A stretch of 64,000 nt of DNA, from positions 124,001-188,000 of the forward strand of contig NZ_JAGGJZ010000004.1 in NCBI RefSeq assembly GCF_017873235.1. Direction: 5' to 3'. Below the pieces are notes generated by a model. It made no database searches and had not been told where the DNA came from. It saw nothing but the letters and a program-made list of their open reading frames with translations. Origin of the DNA: Clostridium moniliforme (GTDB taxonomy: Bacteria; Bacillota; Clostridia; Clostridiales; Clostridiaceae). This document shows, in pieces, positions 46,494 through 55,074 of this stretch (within the stretch, counting starts at the first letter, position 1; the number at the start of each line of letters is the position of its first letter). The position numbers were made by a program, and so were the translations under genes.

Positions 46494-47282
46494 ATGAAAA
46501 ATTATATTAAATATTTAATAGCTGGTGCAGTTACAATAATAATTATAATTTTTGTAGTTTTATTAGGTAATTTTAATACTGTTTATGATAAGTTAACAAT
46601 TGTAGAAAATGAAGCTTCAGCAGTAAAATCTTTAAATACATCAATACCAAAGCAAATAATAATACATACAGATTTCTATAGAAAAACAATAATTACAAGT
46701 AAACTTGAAATAGATCATATTTTAGATTTAATTAATACAATAAAAAATTCATCTTCCAATAAACATGAAGTAGTTGAAAGTAATAATTCATCTTATACAG
46801 TTGATGGAGAGATATTTTATAACAATAATAAAGTTGATAAATTTTCTCTAAATAACAAATTAACTTTTGATGGACATACTTACAGTGCAAATTCATATTT
46901 AATAAATATGTTACATAGAGTGTTATTTAATTACTTCAATACTTATGAGCATTTAATTGATATTTTAAATGCTAATAAATCAAGTATATATTGCATAGAT
47001 AAAGATAAAAAATTTTATTTAAATAAAAAACAAAAATTAAATTTAGCTAAAGAATTATCTAAGTTAATTCCAATGAATGATAGAGTTAAATTAAATAAAA
47101 CTAATATAAATGATAAAAAACTTTATACTCTTAAAATAAAAATAAATAAAGACTTAGAAAATAAAACAAATAATTTAGTATTTATTGATGTATATAAAAA
47201 TTATATTGTTATTCAATTTTTAGCTGATGATAATGGTAAAAAAATTTATATGGAAGGTGCTATAAATGAATTTAAAAATTAA
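46494..47282 (+). CDS. Uncharacterised membrane-anchored protein in the sensor operon
   Basis: A 262-residue protein with one amino-terminal membrane helix (about 7-26) and an extracellular, Asn/Lys-rich part without cysteines. I do not recognise a domain with certainty; it may belong to the family named DUF3919, which is from memory only. It lies 19 bases after the kinase and overlaps the solute-binding protein gene by 17 bases, so an accessory role in sensing or presenting the ligand to the kinase is likely. An extracytoplasmic partner is usual in HptRSA- and UhpBC-like systems. Confidence 0.7.
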   Translation: MKNYIKYLIAGAVTIIIIIFVVLLGNFNTVYDKLTIVENEASAVKSLNTSIPKQIIIHTDFYRKTIITSKLEIDHILDLINTIKNSSSNKHEVVESNNSSYTVDGEIFYNNNKVDKFSLNNKLTFDGHTYSANSYLINMLHRVLFNYFNTYEHLIDILNANKSSIYCIDKDKKFYLNKKQKLNLAKELSKLIPMNDRVKLNKTNINDKKLYTLKIKINKDLENKTNNLVFIDVYKNYIVIQFLADDNGKKIYMEGAINEFKN

Positions 47283-48276
47283 GTTTAAAACTATAATGGT
47301 GGTGTTTCTTATAAGTATTGTTTTAATTACATCAGTATTTTGTCTTAAAAGAAGTATAGTTCCTTCAGTTCCAGACCTTAGCAATGAACATTTAGTTGTT
47401 TACTCTTGTTTACGTGGAGAGGAAACTAAATCTATATTAGAACTTTTTAAGGAAAAAACTAATTGCTCTTATGAATATATACAACTTCCAACTCAAGAGG
47501 CAGTATCTAGAATAGAAGATGAAAAATTTTCACCTAAAGCAGATATATTTTTAAGTGGAACAGGACTTAGTTTAAAAAGGCTTGCAAAAGATAATATAAT
47601 AAAAAGATATACATCACCTAATGATAAAAATATATCTAAGATTTTAAATGGAGAATATGGAAATGGAGCAGCCTTTGAGGTTCATCCTTTTTCAATAGTT
47701 ATAAATAAAGAAATATGGGACAAAAAATTTAAGAGTAAAAAAATACCTCTACCTGAAAGCTTTGAAGATTTAACAAATCCAAAGTTTAAAGGAAAAATAG
47801 CATTACCTAATCCATTAACATCTGGTACTGGACATAGTTTTATAGCTTATCTAAATGAGGCATTAGGAGAAAAAAAGTATAAGAATGTTATTTCGAAAAT
47901 AAAAAATAATACGGGATTTCTTTCAACTAGAGGATATAATGTAGTTCAAAATGTTGCATCTGGTGAATATCCAATTGGGGTAGCCTATTTAAGTAATATA
48001 AAGTTAATGGAGGAAACTACTAAAAATCTTATAGTAATTACTCCTAAGAATACTGGTGTAGATATACATGGAGTAGGAATAATTAATAAGCGTGATAATC
48101 TAAAGGCTTCAGAGGCGTTTATAGATTTTATTCTTTCAACTGAAACTCAAAAAGATTTAAAGAAATTTTCTAAAGCTATTCCAGTTATAAATTATGAGAA
48201 CAACGGAAGTGAGAATGTAATTGGAAATTTAAAAGATGCAGATTTAGCTATAAGTATATGGAAAAATATTAAATAA
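47266..48276 (+). CDS. Extracellular solute-binding protein (HptA/PgtC-like)
   Basis: A 336-residue periplasmic-binding-type protein (iron/phosphate SBP fold as in AfuA, HptA or PgtC). It has an amino-terminal membrane helix without a canonical lipobox, then LVVYSCLRGEETKSILELF, DIFLSGTGLSL, PESFEDLTNPKFKGKIALPNP, SGTGHSFIAYLNEAL and GVAYLSNIKLMEE. No ABC permease or ATPase genes follow; instead an antiporter gene does. The protein thus probably serves the kinase as ligand sensor, as HptA does for hexose phosphate in staphylococci. It overlaps the previous gene. Confidence 0.85.
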   Translation: MNLKIKFKTIMVVFLISIVLITSVFCLKRSIVPSVPDLSNEHLVVYSCLRGEETKSILELFKEKTNCSYEYIQLPTQEAVSRIEDEKFSPKADIFLSGTGLSLKRLAKDNIIKRYTSPNDKNISKILNGEYGNGAAFEVHPFSIVINKEIWDKKFKSKKIPLPESFEDLTNPKFKGKIALPNPLTSGTGHSFIAYLNEALGEKKYKNVISKIKNNTGFLSTRGYNVVQNVASGEYPIGVAYLSNIKLMEETTKNLIVITPKNTGVDIHGVGIINKRDNLKASEAFIDFILSTETQKDLKKFSKAIPVINYENNGSENVIGNLKDADLAISIWKNIK

Positions 48277-48289
48277 TATAAGGTTTTTT

Positions 48290-48337
48290 AAAATCACACG
48301 AATGTTACATTTGTAATATATTTGTGTGATTTTTTAG
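48290..48337 (+). terminator. Terminator after the sensor operon
   Basis: AAAATCACAC (48290-48299) pairs with GTGTGATTTT (48324-48333) plus inner ACATTTGTAAT-type pairs and a T-rich end. Confidence 0.85.
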
Positions 48338-48403
48338 TTACGTTAATCGTTTAACATAAGCTCATAGAAATTATAAATTATATTTTTAAGGAGGGTCTGT
48401 TAA

Positions 48404-49735
48404 ATGATTGGTTTTTTAAAACCTGCTCCAACAATAGAGCGTTTACCAGAAGAAAAAATTAAAAAAACTTATAAAAACTACCGAATTCGTATGTTTATTA
48501 TGATAATGATAGGATACATGTCTTTCTACTTAGTAAGAAAGAATTTTGCAATTGCATCCCCATTATTAGTACACAACTTACATTTTTCAAAAACAGAAAT
48601 AGGACTTATAAGTAGTGCTTTTGCAATTTCATATGGACTTAGTAAATTTATATTAGGTACATTAGCAGATAAATCAAATGTTAAAAATTTCTTGTGTGCA
48701 GGGCTTTTAGCTTCAGCTGTAATTAATATAGGGTTAGGATTTACAAAAAATCTTTGGATATTTGTAATATTAATGATATTAAATGGTATATTCCAAGCTA
48801 TGGGAGCACCTGCATGTCATATAGTTATAGGAAAATGGTTTAGAAAAAATGAACGTGGACTTAAGATGAGCACCTGGAACACTTCTCATAATATAGGTGG
48901 TGGATTAGTTGGACCTTTAGGAACTTTATCACTATTTATATTTGGTGCTAATTGTTATCAAAGTGTATTCTTTTTACCAGCAGTTATTTGTATAGCTATT
49001 GTTATTATTATGTTTTTAATTGGTGCTGATACTCCAGAATCTGTAGGATTACCTTCAATTCCTGAATACTATGGAGATGAAGTTTTAGAAGAAGAAAAAA
49101 ATGTAGACAAAAGTGATCTTTCAATGAGAGATATAATGTTCAAGTATGTATTAAAAAACAAATATGTTTGGATATTAGCTATAACTAATATATTTATATA
49201 CATAGTAAGACAAGGTATGGTTGATTGGATTCCAATATACTTAACTCAATCAAAGCATTTTTCATTAGCAGATGCTAACTGGGCAATGATGTTATTTGAA
49301 TATGCAGCAATTCCAGCTACTATATTAATTGGTTGGCTATCAGATGTAGTATTTAAAGGAAATAGAGCTCCACTTGGAATTATATGTATGCTTGGAGTAT
49401 TAGTAGCAGTATTTATATATTGGAAAACTGATAGTTACTTAGTATCAATGCTTGCAATTGCTTTTGTTGGCTGTTTTATATATGGACCAGCAATGCTTAT
49501 TAATATGAGTTTAATTGATCTTGTTCCAAAGTTTGCAGTAGGTTCTGCAGATGGTTTTGCTGGATTAACTGCATATCTTATTGGACAACTTAATGCAGAT
49601 CTTTTAATTGGTTATTTTGCAGATAAATTTGGATGGAATGGTGCCTTTATATTTATGCTAATAGGTGCAGTATGTGCATTATTAGGACTAATTATTCTTC
49701 AAGTAACAGTAAATAAAAACAAAGCTACAAATTAA
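48404..49735 (+). CDS. Organophosphate:phosphate antiporter (UhpT/GlpT/PgtP family)
   Basis: A 443-residue major facilitator protein with twelve helices. Family landmarks are GYMSFYLVRKNFAIASP (with the arginine of the first helix), GLSKFILGTLADKSN, GMGAP-like QAMGAPACHIVIGKWF, SHNIGGGLVGPLG and YIVRQGMVDWIPIYLT. Members exchange inorganic phosphate for glycerol-3-phosphate, hexose-6-phosphate or phosphoglycerate/PEP. The two-component system and binding protein upstream should induce it. A pyruvate kinase gene next door suggests a three-carbon glycolytic ester, but hexose phosphate cannot be excluded. Confidence 0.92.
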   Translation: MIGFLKPAPTIERLPEEKIKKTYKNYRIRMFIMIMIGYMSFYLVRKNFAIASPLLVHNLHFSKTEIGLISSAFAISYGLSKFILGTLADKSNVKNFLCAGLLASAVINIGLGFTKNLWIFVILMILNGIFQAMGAPACHIVIGKWFRKNERGLKMSTWNTSHNIGGGLVGPLGTLSLFIFGANCYQSVFFLPAVICIAIVIIMFLIGADTPESVGLPSIPEYYGDEVLEEEKNVDKSDLSMRDIMFKYVLKNKYVWILAITNIFIYIVRQGMVDWIPIYLTQSKHFSLADANWAMMLFEYAAIPATILIGWLSDVVFKGNRAPLGIICMLGVLVAVFIYWKTDSYLVSMLAIAFVGCFIYGPAMLINMSLIDLVPKFAVGSADGFAGLTAYLIGQLNADLLIGYFADKFGWNGAFIFMLIGAVCALLGLIILQVTVNKNKATN

Positions 49736-49771
49736 TAAAAAACCGTTAAATGCTATTAATATAAAATAAAA

Positions 49772-49813
49772 AAGCTTAACATCATTAATTTAGTATTGAT
49801 GTTAAGTTTTTTT
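49772..49813 (+). terminator. Terminator between antiporter and pyruvate kinase genes
   Basis: CTTAACATCA (49774-49783) pairs with TGATGTTAAG (49797-49806), A run before and T run after. Confidence 0.88.
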
Positions 49814-49838
49814 ATAACAATTATAAGAGGTGATTATA

Positions 49839-51251
49839 ATGCAAAAAACAAAAATGATATTTACAATAGGTCCTTCAAGTAATTCAAAAGAAATTTTAAG
49901 GGAATTTATAATAAATGGAATGAATGTTGCTAGATTGAATTTTTCTCATGGAACTCATGAAAGTCATTTAGAAATTATAAATAAAATTAAAAATTTAAGA
50001 GAAGAATTAAATACTTCAACTGCAATACTTGCAGATATAAAAGGACCTAAAATAAGAACAGATAAATTTAAAAATGATTCAGTTATTTTAGAAAAGGGAG
50101 GAACTTTTATATTTTCATGTGATAAAGAAATATTAGGAGATAGCACTAAATGTTCTATTTCATATAAAGATTTATATAAAGAAGTAAAATCTGATGATGT
50201 TATTTTAGTAGATGATGGGTTATTAGAGTTTAAAGTTAATAAAGTAATAGATAAAGATATTATTTGTACTATATTAACAAGTGGAAAAATATCAAATCAT
50301 AAAGGGGTAAATGTTCCAAATGTAAAAATAGGATTACCTGCAATAACAGAAAAAGACAAAGGAGATCTTAACTTTATTTGTAAAAATGATATAGATTTTA
50401 TAGCAGCCTCTTTTATAAGAAAAGCTTCAGACGTAGATGAATATAGAGAAGTTTTAAAAGAAAATGGAAGAGAAGATATAAAAATAATATCAAAGATTGA
50501 AAGTACAGAAGGAATAGAAAATATAGATAGTATAATTGAAGCATCTGATGGAATAATGATAGCTAGAGGAGATATGGGAGTTGAAATTCCTTTAGAACAA
50601 GTTCCAATAGTACAAAAAAGTATAATAAAAAAATGTAATATTGCAAATAAAGTTGTTATAACTGCAACTCAACTTTTAGATTCAATGATAAGAAATCCAA
50701 GACCAACTAGAGCAGAGGTAACGGATGTTGCAAATGCTATTTTAGATGGAACAGATGCTATTATGCTTTCAGGAGAAAGTGCATCTGGATTATATCCATT
50801 AGAAGCAGTTAAAACTATGAGTAAAATTGCAAAGGATGCAGAAACTCATTTAAATTATGAAGAAATAATAAATCAATTTAAAAATGAAAAAATAGAAAAT
50901 TATGATGAATTAATAAGTTATTCAGTAGCAGAAACTGCAATAAAATTTCCAACTAAAGCTATAGTAGTTAAAGTATCTAATGGAAAAAAGGTAAAGTGTA
51001 TATCTAGATATAGAACTATAGTACCTATAATTGCAGTAACAAATGATAATAAATTAGCTAGATCATTATCATTTGAATTTGGTGTAATTCCAGTTATAAA
51101 TGATGAATATAAAAATAAAGATTTTTCATTAATTGCTAGAGAAATTGTTTTGGAAAATAATATAGCAAATAGGACTGATACTATATTAGTTATAGATTCA
51201 AGTGATAATAATTTTGGTAAAAATGATCTCTTAAAAATAGAGACTGTTTAA
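49839..51251 (+). CDS. pyk: Pyruvate kinase
   Basis: Pyruvate kinase makes pyruvate and ATP from phosphoenolpyruvate. The 470-residue protein has TKMIFTIGPSSNSKE, NVARLNFSHGTHESH, the metal and substrate loop ISKIESTEGIENID, DGIMIARGDMGVEIPLEQVP and ATQLLDSMIRNPRPTRAEVTDVANAILDGTD. It lacks the extra PEP-utiliser C-terminal domain found in some Bacillus enzymes. AGAGGTG precedes ATG 49839. It lies after a terminator, so it may be a separate transcript, and a second pyk may exist elsewhere in the genome. Confidence 0.96.
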   Translation: MQKTKMIFTIGPSSNSKEILREFIINGMNVARLNFSHGTHESHLEIINKIKNLREELNTSTAILADIKGPKIRTDKFKNDSVILEKGGTFIFSCDKEILGDSTKCSISYKDLYKEVKSDDVILVDDGLLEFKVNKVIDKDIICTILTSGKISNHKGVNVPNVKIGLPAITEKDKGDLNFICKNDIDFIAASFIRKASDVDEYREVLKENGREDIKIISKIESTEGIENIDSIIEASDGIMIARGDMGVEIPLEQVPIVQKSIIKKCNIANKVVITATQLLDSMIRNPRPTRAEVTDVANAILDGTDAIMLSGESASGLYPLEAVKTMSKIAKDAETHLNYEEIINQFKNEKIENYDELISYSVAETAIKFPTKAIVVKVSNGKKVKCISRYRTIVPIIAVTNDNKLARSLSFEFGVIPVINDEYKNKDFSLIAREIVLENNIANRTDTILVIDSSDNNFGKNDLLKIETV

Positions 51252-51575
51252 TATAATATACTATACATAAAAAGAAACTTTTTTAGAAATATATAATTAG
51301 GATAAAAAACAAAATAATAAATAAATTTTAAGGCAAACATTTCCAAAAGGCAATTTTATAAGAGATATTGTTAATGCAGAAAAATTTTCTTACTAAAAAT
51401 TCTTGAGTTTAATCCCACTGTAATATTTATGACCAGTATTATTTTGTTTTATTTTAACTTATATAATTTTGGAAAGGTTTCTTTTTTTATTTAAATAAAA
51501 GTATGAAATACAAATATGCATAGGTATAAATGGTATAATTAAATTAAAAATATATTGAATTTGGAGGAAGTATTT
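51252..51575 (+). ncRNA. Possible structured RNA or long 3' leader between pyk and pepF
   Basis: This ~320-base gap has no open frame. AAACATTTCCAAAA (51335-51348) faces its near-perfect complement TTTTGGAAAGGTTT (51467-51480), and inside these TTTTATAAG faces CTTATATAA. The second arm is followed at once by seven T residues, so an RNA of about 150 bases could fold back and terminate. TATAAT at 51252 and an extended -10 TGGTATAAT at 51531-51539 (pepF promoter) flank it. No known RNA family is recognised. Confidence 0.4.
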
Positions 51576-53357
51576 ATGGATAATAAACCACTTAATATGA
51601 AGTGGAATCTAAAATCCCTATATAATGATTTTAATGGGAAAGACTTCATTTCAGATATAAAAGCCTTAGATGAAAAAATAAAGGAAATAAATATTTGGGC
51701 CAAAGAAAATTTAAAGGATAATTCTAATGAAGGAGAAAAGATAGAAGAGTATTTAGAGCTTAAAACTTCTTATGAACTTCTTTATGGAAGATTAGAAGCC
51801 TTTGCAAGTTTAACTTTATCAGCAGATTCTAAAAATGATGAAGCAAAAAAAACTTTGGAATTACTTGGAAAAAAAGAAACCTTAATTAAAGGAGTGGAAG
51901 TATCCTTCATAAAATTTTTAAGAAAAATAGATAATATAGATAAGGTTATAAATTCTAAAGAAAAACTTAAAAAGTATGAGTTTATAATAAAGGAAATGAA
52001 AAATAAAAGTAAATATATATTAAGTGAAGATGTGGAAGTTTCTATAGCAAAAATGTCTCTTACAGGTTCAGTAGCATGGGAAAATTTAAGAAATACATTA
52101 ACATCTAATCATAAGGTTCCTATAATAATAGATGGAAAAGAAGAAGTTTTAGGAATAAATGAAGTTAAAAATATGCTTTTTAGTGGTGATGAAAAACTTA
52201 GAAAAAATGCAGCAGAGTCAGAGAAAAAAAGTAATAAGTTTATAGAAGAAGGGGTAGGTGCCTCTTTAAATGGAATAAAGGGAGAAGTAATAACTATATG
52301 TGATATGAAAGGATATAAATCTCCTCTTGAAAAAACTCTTATAGATTCAAGAATGGATGAGAAAACCTTAAATTCCATGATTAAAGCTATGGAAGAAAGT
52401 TTAGAAGATTTTCAAAAGTATTTTAAGAAAAAAGCTAAACTTTTAGGTCATAAAGATAAATTACCTTATTATGATATTATGGCTCCAGTTGGAAATGTTA
52501 ATAAAAAATATAGTTATGAAGAAGCTAAAGATTTTATAGTAAAACATTTTAATTCATTTTCAAAAGAAATGGGAGATATGGCAACTAAAGCATTTAATAA
52601 TAGATGGATAGATGCAGAAGTTAGAAGTGGAAAAAGAGGGGGAGCATTTTGCTCAAATTTATACTGTATAGGTGAAAGCAGAATACTATGTAGTTTTAGT
52701 GGAAGTTTTAAAAATGTTTGCACCCTTGCCCATGAACTTGGTCACGCATATCATGGAATGATACTAACTAAGGAAGAATTATTAAATACTAAATATCCAA
52801 TGCCCCTTGCAGAAACTGCCTCAATCTTTTCAGAAACAATGGTTAGAAATGCAGCTTTAAAGGATGCAGATAGAGAGGAAGCCTTAGCAATACTTGGAGC
52901 AGAACTTGTAAATAATTCATCTGTAATAGTAGATATTTATGCTAGATTTTTATTTGAAAAGGAAGTATTTGAAAGAAGAAAAGATGGAGAATTATCTGTA
53001 GAGGAAATAAAGGAAATAATGATAAAAGCTCAAAAGAAAGCTTATGGAGAGGCAATAGATGAGAAAACATTAGACCCATATGCTTGGATTCATAAGCCAC
53101 ATTATTATTATGCAGAAAGAAATTTTTATAATTTTCCATATGCCTTTGGATTGTTATTTGCAAAGGGACTATATAGTCAATATTTAAAAGAAGGAAGTTC
53201 CTTTGTAGAAAAATATAATAAAATATTAGGGCTTGCAGGAAAGGCTAGCATTTATGATGTAGCTAAGTTTGCAGGAATAGATGTACATGATATAAACTTT
53301 TGGAGAAGTTCTTTAGATATAGTAAAAAAAGATATAGAAAGATTCATTAATTTATAA
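51576..53357 (+). CDS. pepF: Oligoendopeptidase F
   Basis: A 593-residue M3 zinc peptidase that cuts short peptides in the cytoplasm. The zinc motif HELGHAYH is at 386-393, with the second glutamate in PLAETASIFSETMV, and the substrate-binding HKPHYYYAERNFYNFPYAFG near the end. ATG 51576 is chosen because GGAGG lies eight bases upstream; the frame is open back to TTG 51555. It is monocistronic, with its own extended -10 promoter and a terminator. Confidence 0.95.
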   Translation: MDNKPLNMKWNLKSLYNDFNGKDFISDIKALDEKIKEINIWAKENLKDNSNEGEKIEEYLELKTSYELLYGRLEAFASLTLSADSKNDEAKKTLELLGKKETLIKGVEVSFIKFLRKIDNIDKVINSKEKLKKYEFIIKEMKNKSKYILSEDVEVSIAKMSLTGSVAWENLRNTLTSNHKVPIIIDGKEEVLGINEVKNMLFSGDEKLRKNAAESEKKSNKFIEEGVGASLNGIKGEVITICDMKGYKSPLEKTLIDSRMDEKTLNSMIKAMEESLEDFQKYFKKKAKLLGHKDKLPYYDIMAPVGNVNKKYSYEEAKDFIVKHFNSFSKEMGDMATKAFNNRWIDAEVRSGKRGGAFCSNLYCIGESRILCSFSGSFKNVCTLAHELGHAYHGMILTKEELLNTKYPMPLAETASIFSETMVRNAALKDADREEALAILGAELVNNSSVIVDIYARFLFEKEVFERRKDGELSVEEIKEIMIKAQKKAYGEAIDEKTLDPYAWIHKPHYYYAERNFYNFPYAFGLLFAKGLYSQYLKEGSSFVEKYNKILGLAGKASIYDVAKFAGIDVHDINFWRSSLDIVKKDIERFINL

Positions 53358-53399
53358 GTATTAGTACAGTAAAATTATATGTTAGTTTAAATAAATAAT

Positions 53400-53437
53400 A
53401 AAAGAGATTGCTTTATTTTTAAGGCAATCTCTTTTAT
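53400..53437. terminator. Bidirectional terminator between pepF and a minus-strand gene
   Basis: AAAAGAGATTGC (53400-53411) pairs with GCAATCTCTTTT (53424-53435). It touches the stop codon of the convergent gene. Confidence 0.9.
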
Positions 53438-53976
53438 TAAGAATCAAATTCATAAATATATATAAGGCTATTATCTTTATCTAAAACTGAAATAATATAA
53501 TTAAATGGAATGTCATAATTGTCCTTATCATCTGGATACATTTCTTTATATTTATTTTTATAATAATATAATCCATGTTTAATATTTTTAGGAATCTTTT
53601 TACCATTACCTAAAGTACCATAGGATATATTATTATAATCTCCACCATATAAAAGTGGAATTGCTATTTTATCTTCTATAGGAAGGGACTTCCATTGTTT
53701 AGAATTTAAAGCTTTTTTATATAAAATATCAAAATCATCTTTAGAGACTTTTATTTTTGCAAAATAATCTCCATCACCATGAAATCCACTATGTGTATCT
53801 ATTTTTTCCTCATATACTATTGAATTTGGCATAGTTAAACCACCTAAAAGATTTTTTTCATAATTTACTTTAATTACATTTGAGTATATTTTGGTTCCTA
53901 AAATAACTATTGAAATAATTATTACAATGATTAGAATAGATATTTTAAGTTTTTTGTGCTTAATTTTAATCACCAA
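53437..53976 (-). CDS. Uncharacterised membrane-anchored protein, 179 residues
   Basis: I do not recognise this family. One amino-terminal membrane helix (about 12-32, very Ile/Val-rich) follows basic residues, so the rest should face outward. The outer part is Tyr/Lys/Asp-rich without cysteines: HSGFHGDGDYFAKIKVS, then a helix LYKKALNSKQWKSLPI and SVLDKDNSLIYIYEFDS. The fold could be a small receptor-like or inhibitor-like domain. It has its own unit on the minus strand. Confidence 0.75.
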   Translation of the reverse strand: MVIKIKHKKLKISILIIVIIISIVILGTKIYSNVIKVNYEKNLLGGLTMPNSIVYEEKIDTHSGFHGDGDYFAKIKVSKDDFDILYKKALNSKQWKSLPIEDKIAIPLLYGGDYNNISYGTLGNGKKIPKNIKHGLYYYKNKYKEMYPDDKDNYDIPFNYIISVLDKDNSLIYIYEFDS

Positions 53977-54189
53977 CTTTTATTTGAAAATTTCATTTAT
54001 GATTATAGCATATTTTATAAGAATTATTTGATTAAAAAATTAAGTCAATAATTAAATAGATTAATAAGAAATATTTCATGGGAAAAGCATAATGTAAACA
54101 AAAATTATTTAAGTTTATTTATATATAGACAAAATACCTTTAAAAGCATAAAATGATGGTAAGGATGAATATAAAAGGAGTGTTAGAAC

Positions 54190-54960
54190 ATGGGTAAAAA
54201 TAATAAAGAGTTATTTTGGGATGCAACAATTGATGAGGTTAAAAAAGGATTTATTGAGGAAGAGGAATGCTATAAATGTATTATCTGTGAAAAAGAATTT
54301 ACAAAGGGTAGAATATATGAGATAGATTCTGCATTTTATGATGCAGAAAAAGCAACTAAACTTCATATAGAAAATATTCATAAGTCACCACTACATTATT
54401 TACTTGAAATGAATAGTACTTTTACTGGTATATCAGAAATTCAAAGAGAAGTACTAATATTAATGGCTTCAGGATTAACTGATAAAGAAATTGCTATTAA
54501 GTTAGGAGTTGCACAATCAACTATAAGAAATCATAGGTTTAAATTAAGAGAAAAGGAAAAGCAAGCAAGATTATTTTTAGCAATGATGGAACTTTTATCT
54601 AGTAAGTCTAAGAAAAATATAAATATATTAGAAAAAGATATATTATGTGATGCTCATAAAACAGCTACTACATTAGATGATAGATATAACATTACAAATA
54701 AGGAAAGAGAAAGTACAATTAAAAATTATATGGATGAAAATGGAGCTATAAAAATATATCCATCTAAAGAAAAAAAGAAAATAATAATTTTATCTGAAGT
54801 TATCAAGAATTTTTCAACTGGAAAGAAATATTCAGAAAAAGAAATAAATAGGATTTTAAAAAGGATATATGAAGATTATGCAACTATTAGAAGGGCTTTA
54901 GTAGAGTATGGATTTATTGAACGTGCTGATGATTGTAGTGTTTATTGGGTAAAAGAATAA
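54190..54960 (+). CDS. DUF2087 regulator with zinc-finger-like and LuxR-type domains
   Basis: A 256-residue putative DNA-binding protein. Residues ~22-65 form a zinc-finger-like part with CYKCIICEKEF and a later HIENIHKSPLH. Residues ~82-125 are a LuxR-type helix-turn-helix (REVLILMASGLTDKEIAIKLGVAQSTIRNHRFKLREK). The last ~70 residues match DUF2087 (KIYPSKEKKKIIILSEVIKNF to DCSVYWVKE). Such proteins are presumed transcription regulators; the target and signal are unknown. GGAG precedes the ATG and a terminator follows. It may regulate the neighbouring envelope genes, but nothing in the sequence shows it. Confidence 0.85.
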   Translation: MGKNNKELFWDATIDEVKKGFIEEEECYKCIICEKEFTKGRIYEIDSAFYDAEKATKLHIENIHKSPLHYLLEMNSTFTGISEIQREVLILMASGLTDKEIAIKLGVAQSTIRNHRFKLREKEKQARLFLAMMELLSSKSKKNINILEKDILCDAHKTATTLDDRYNITNKERESTIKNYMDENGAIKIYPSKEKKKIIILSEVIKNFSTGKKYSEKEINRILKRIYEDYATIRRALVEYGFIERADDCSVYWVKE

Positions 54961-55036
54961 ATCATGAATGATATTAACTTTAATTTTTAATATGATTAAA
55001 TGTTTTAGAAATAAATATAAAACTATTAATAAATTT

Positions 55037-55071
55037 AAAAGATCACTAAGTTTTTAAGTGATCTTTTAAAA
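55037..55071. terminator. Bidirectional terminator between the DUF2087 and glycosyltransferase genes
   Basis: AAAAGATCACT (55037-55047) pairs with AGTGATCTTTT (55057-55067), A and T runs on the two sides, just before the stop of the minus-strand gene. Confidence 0.88.
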
Positions 55072-55074
55072 ATT

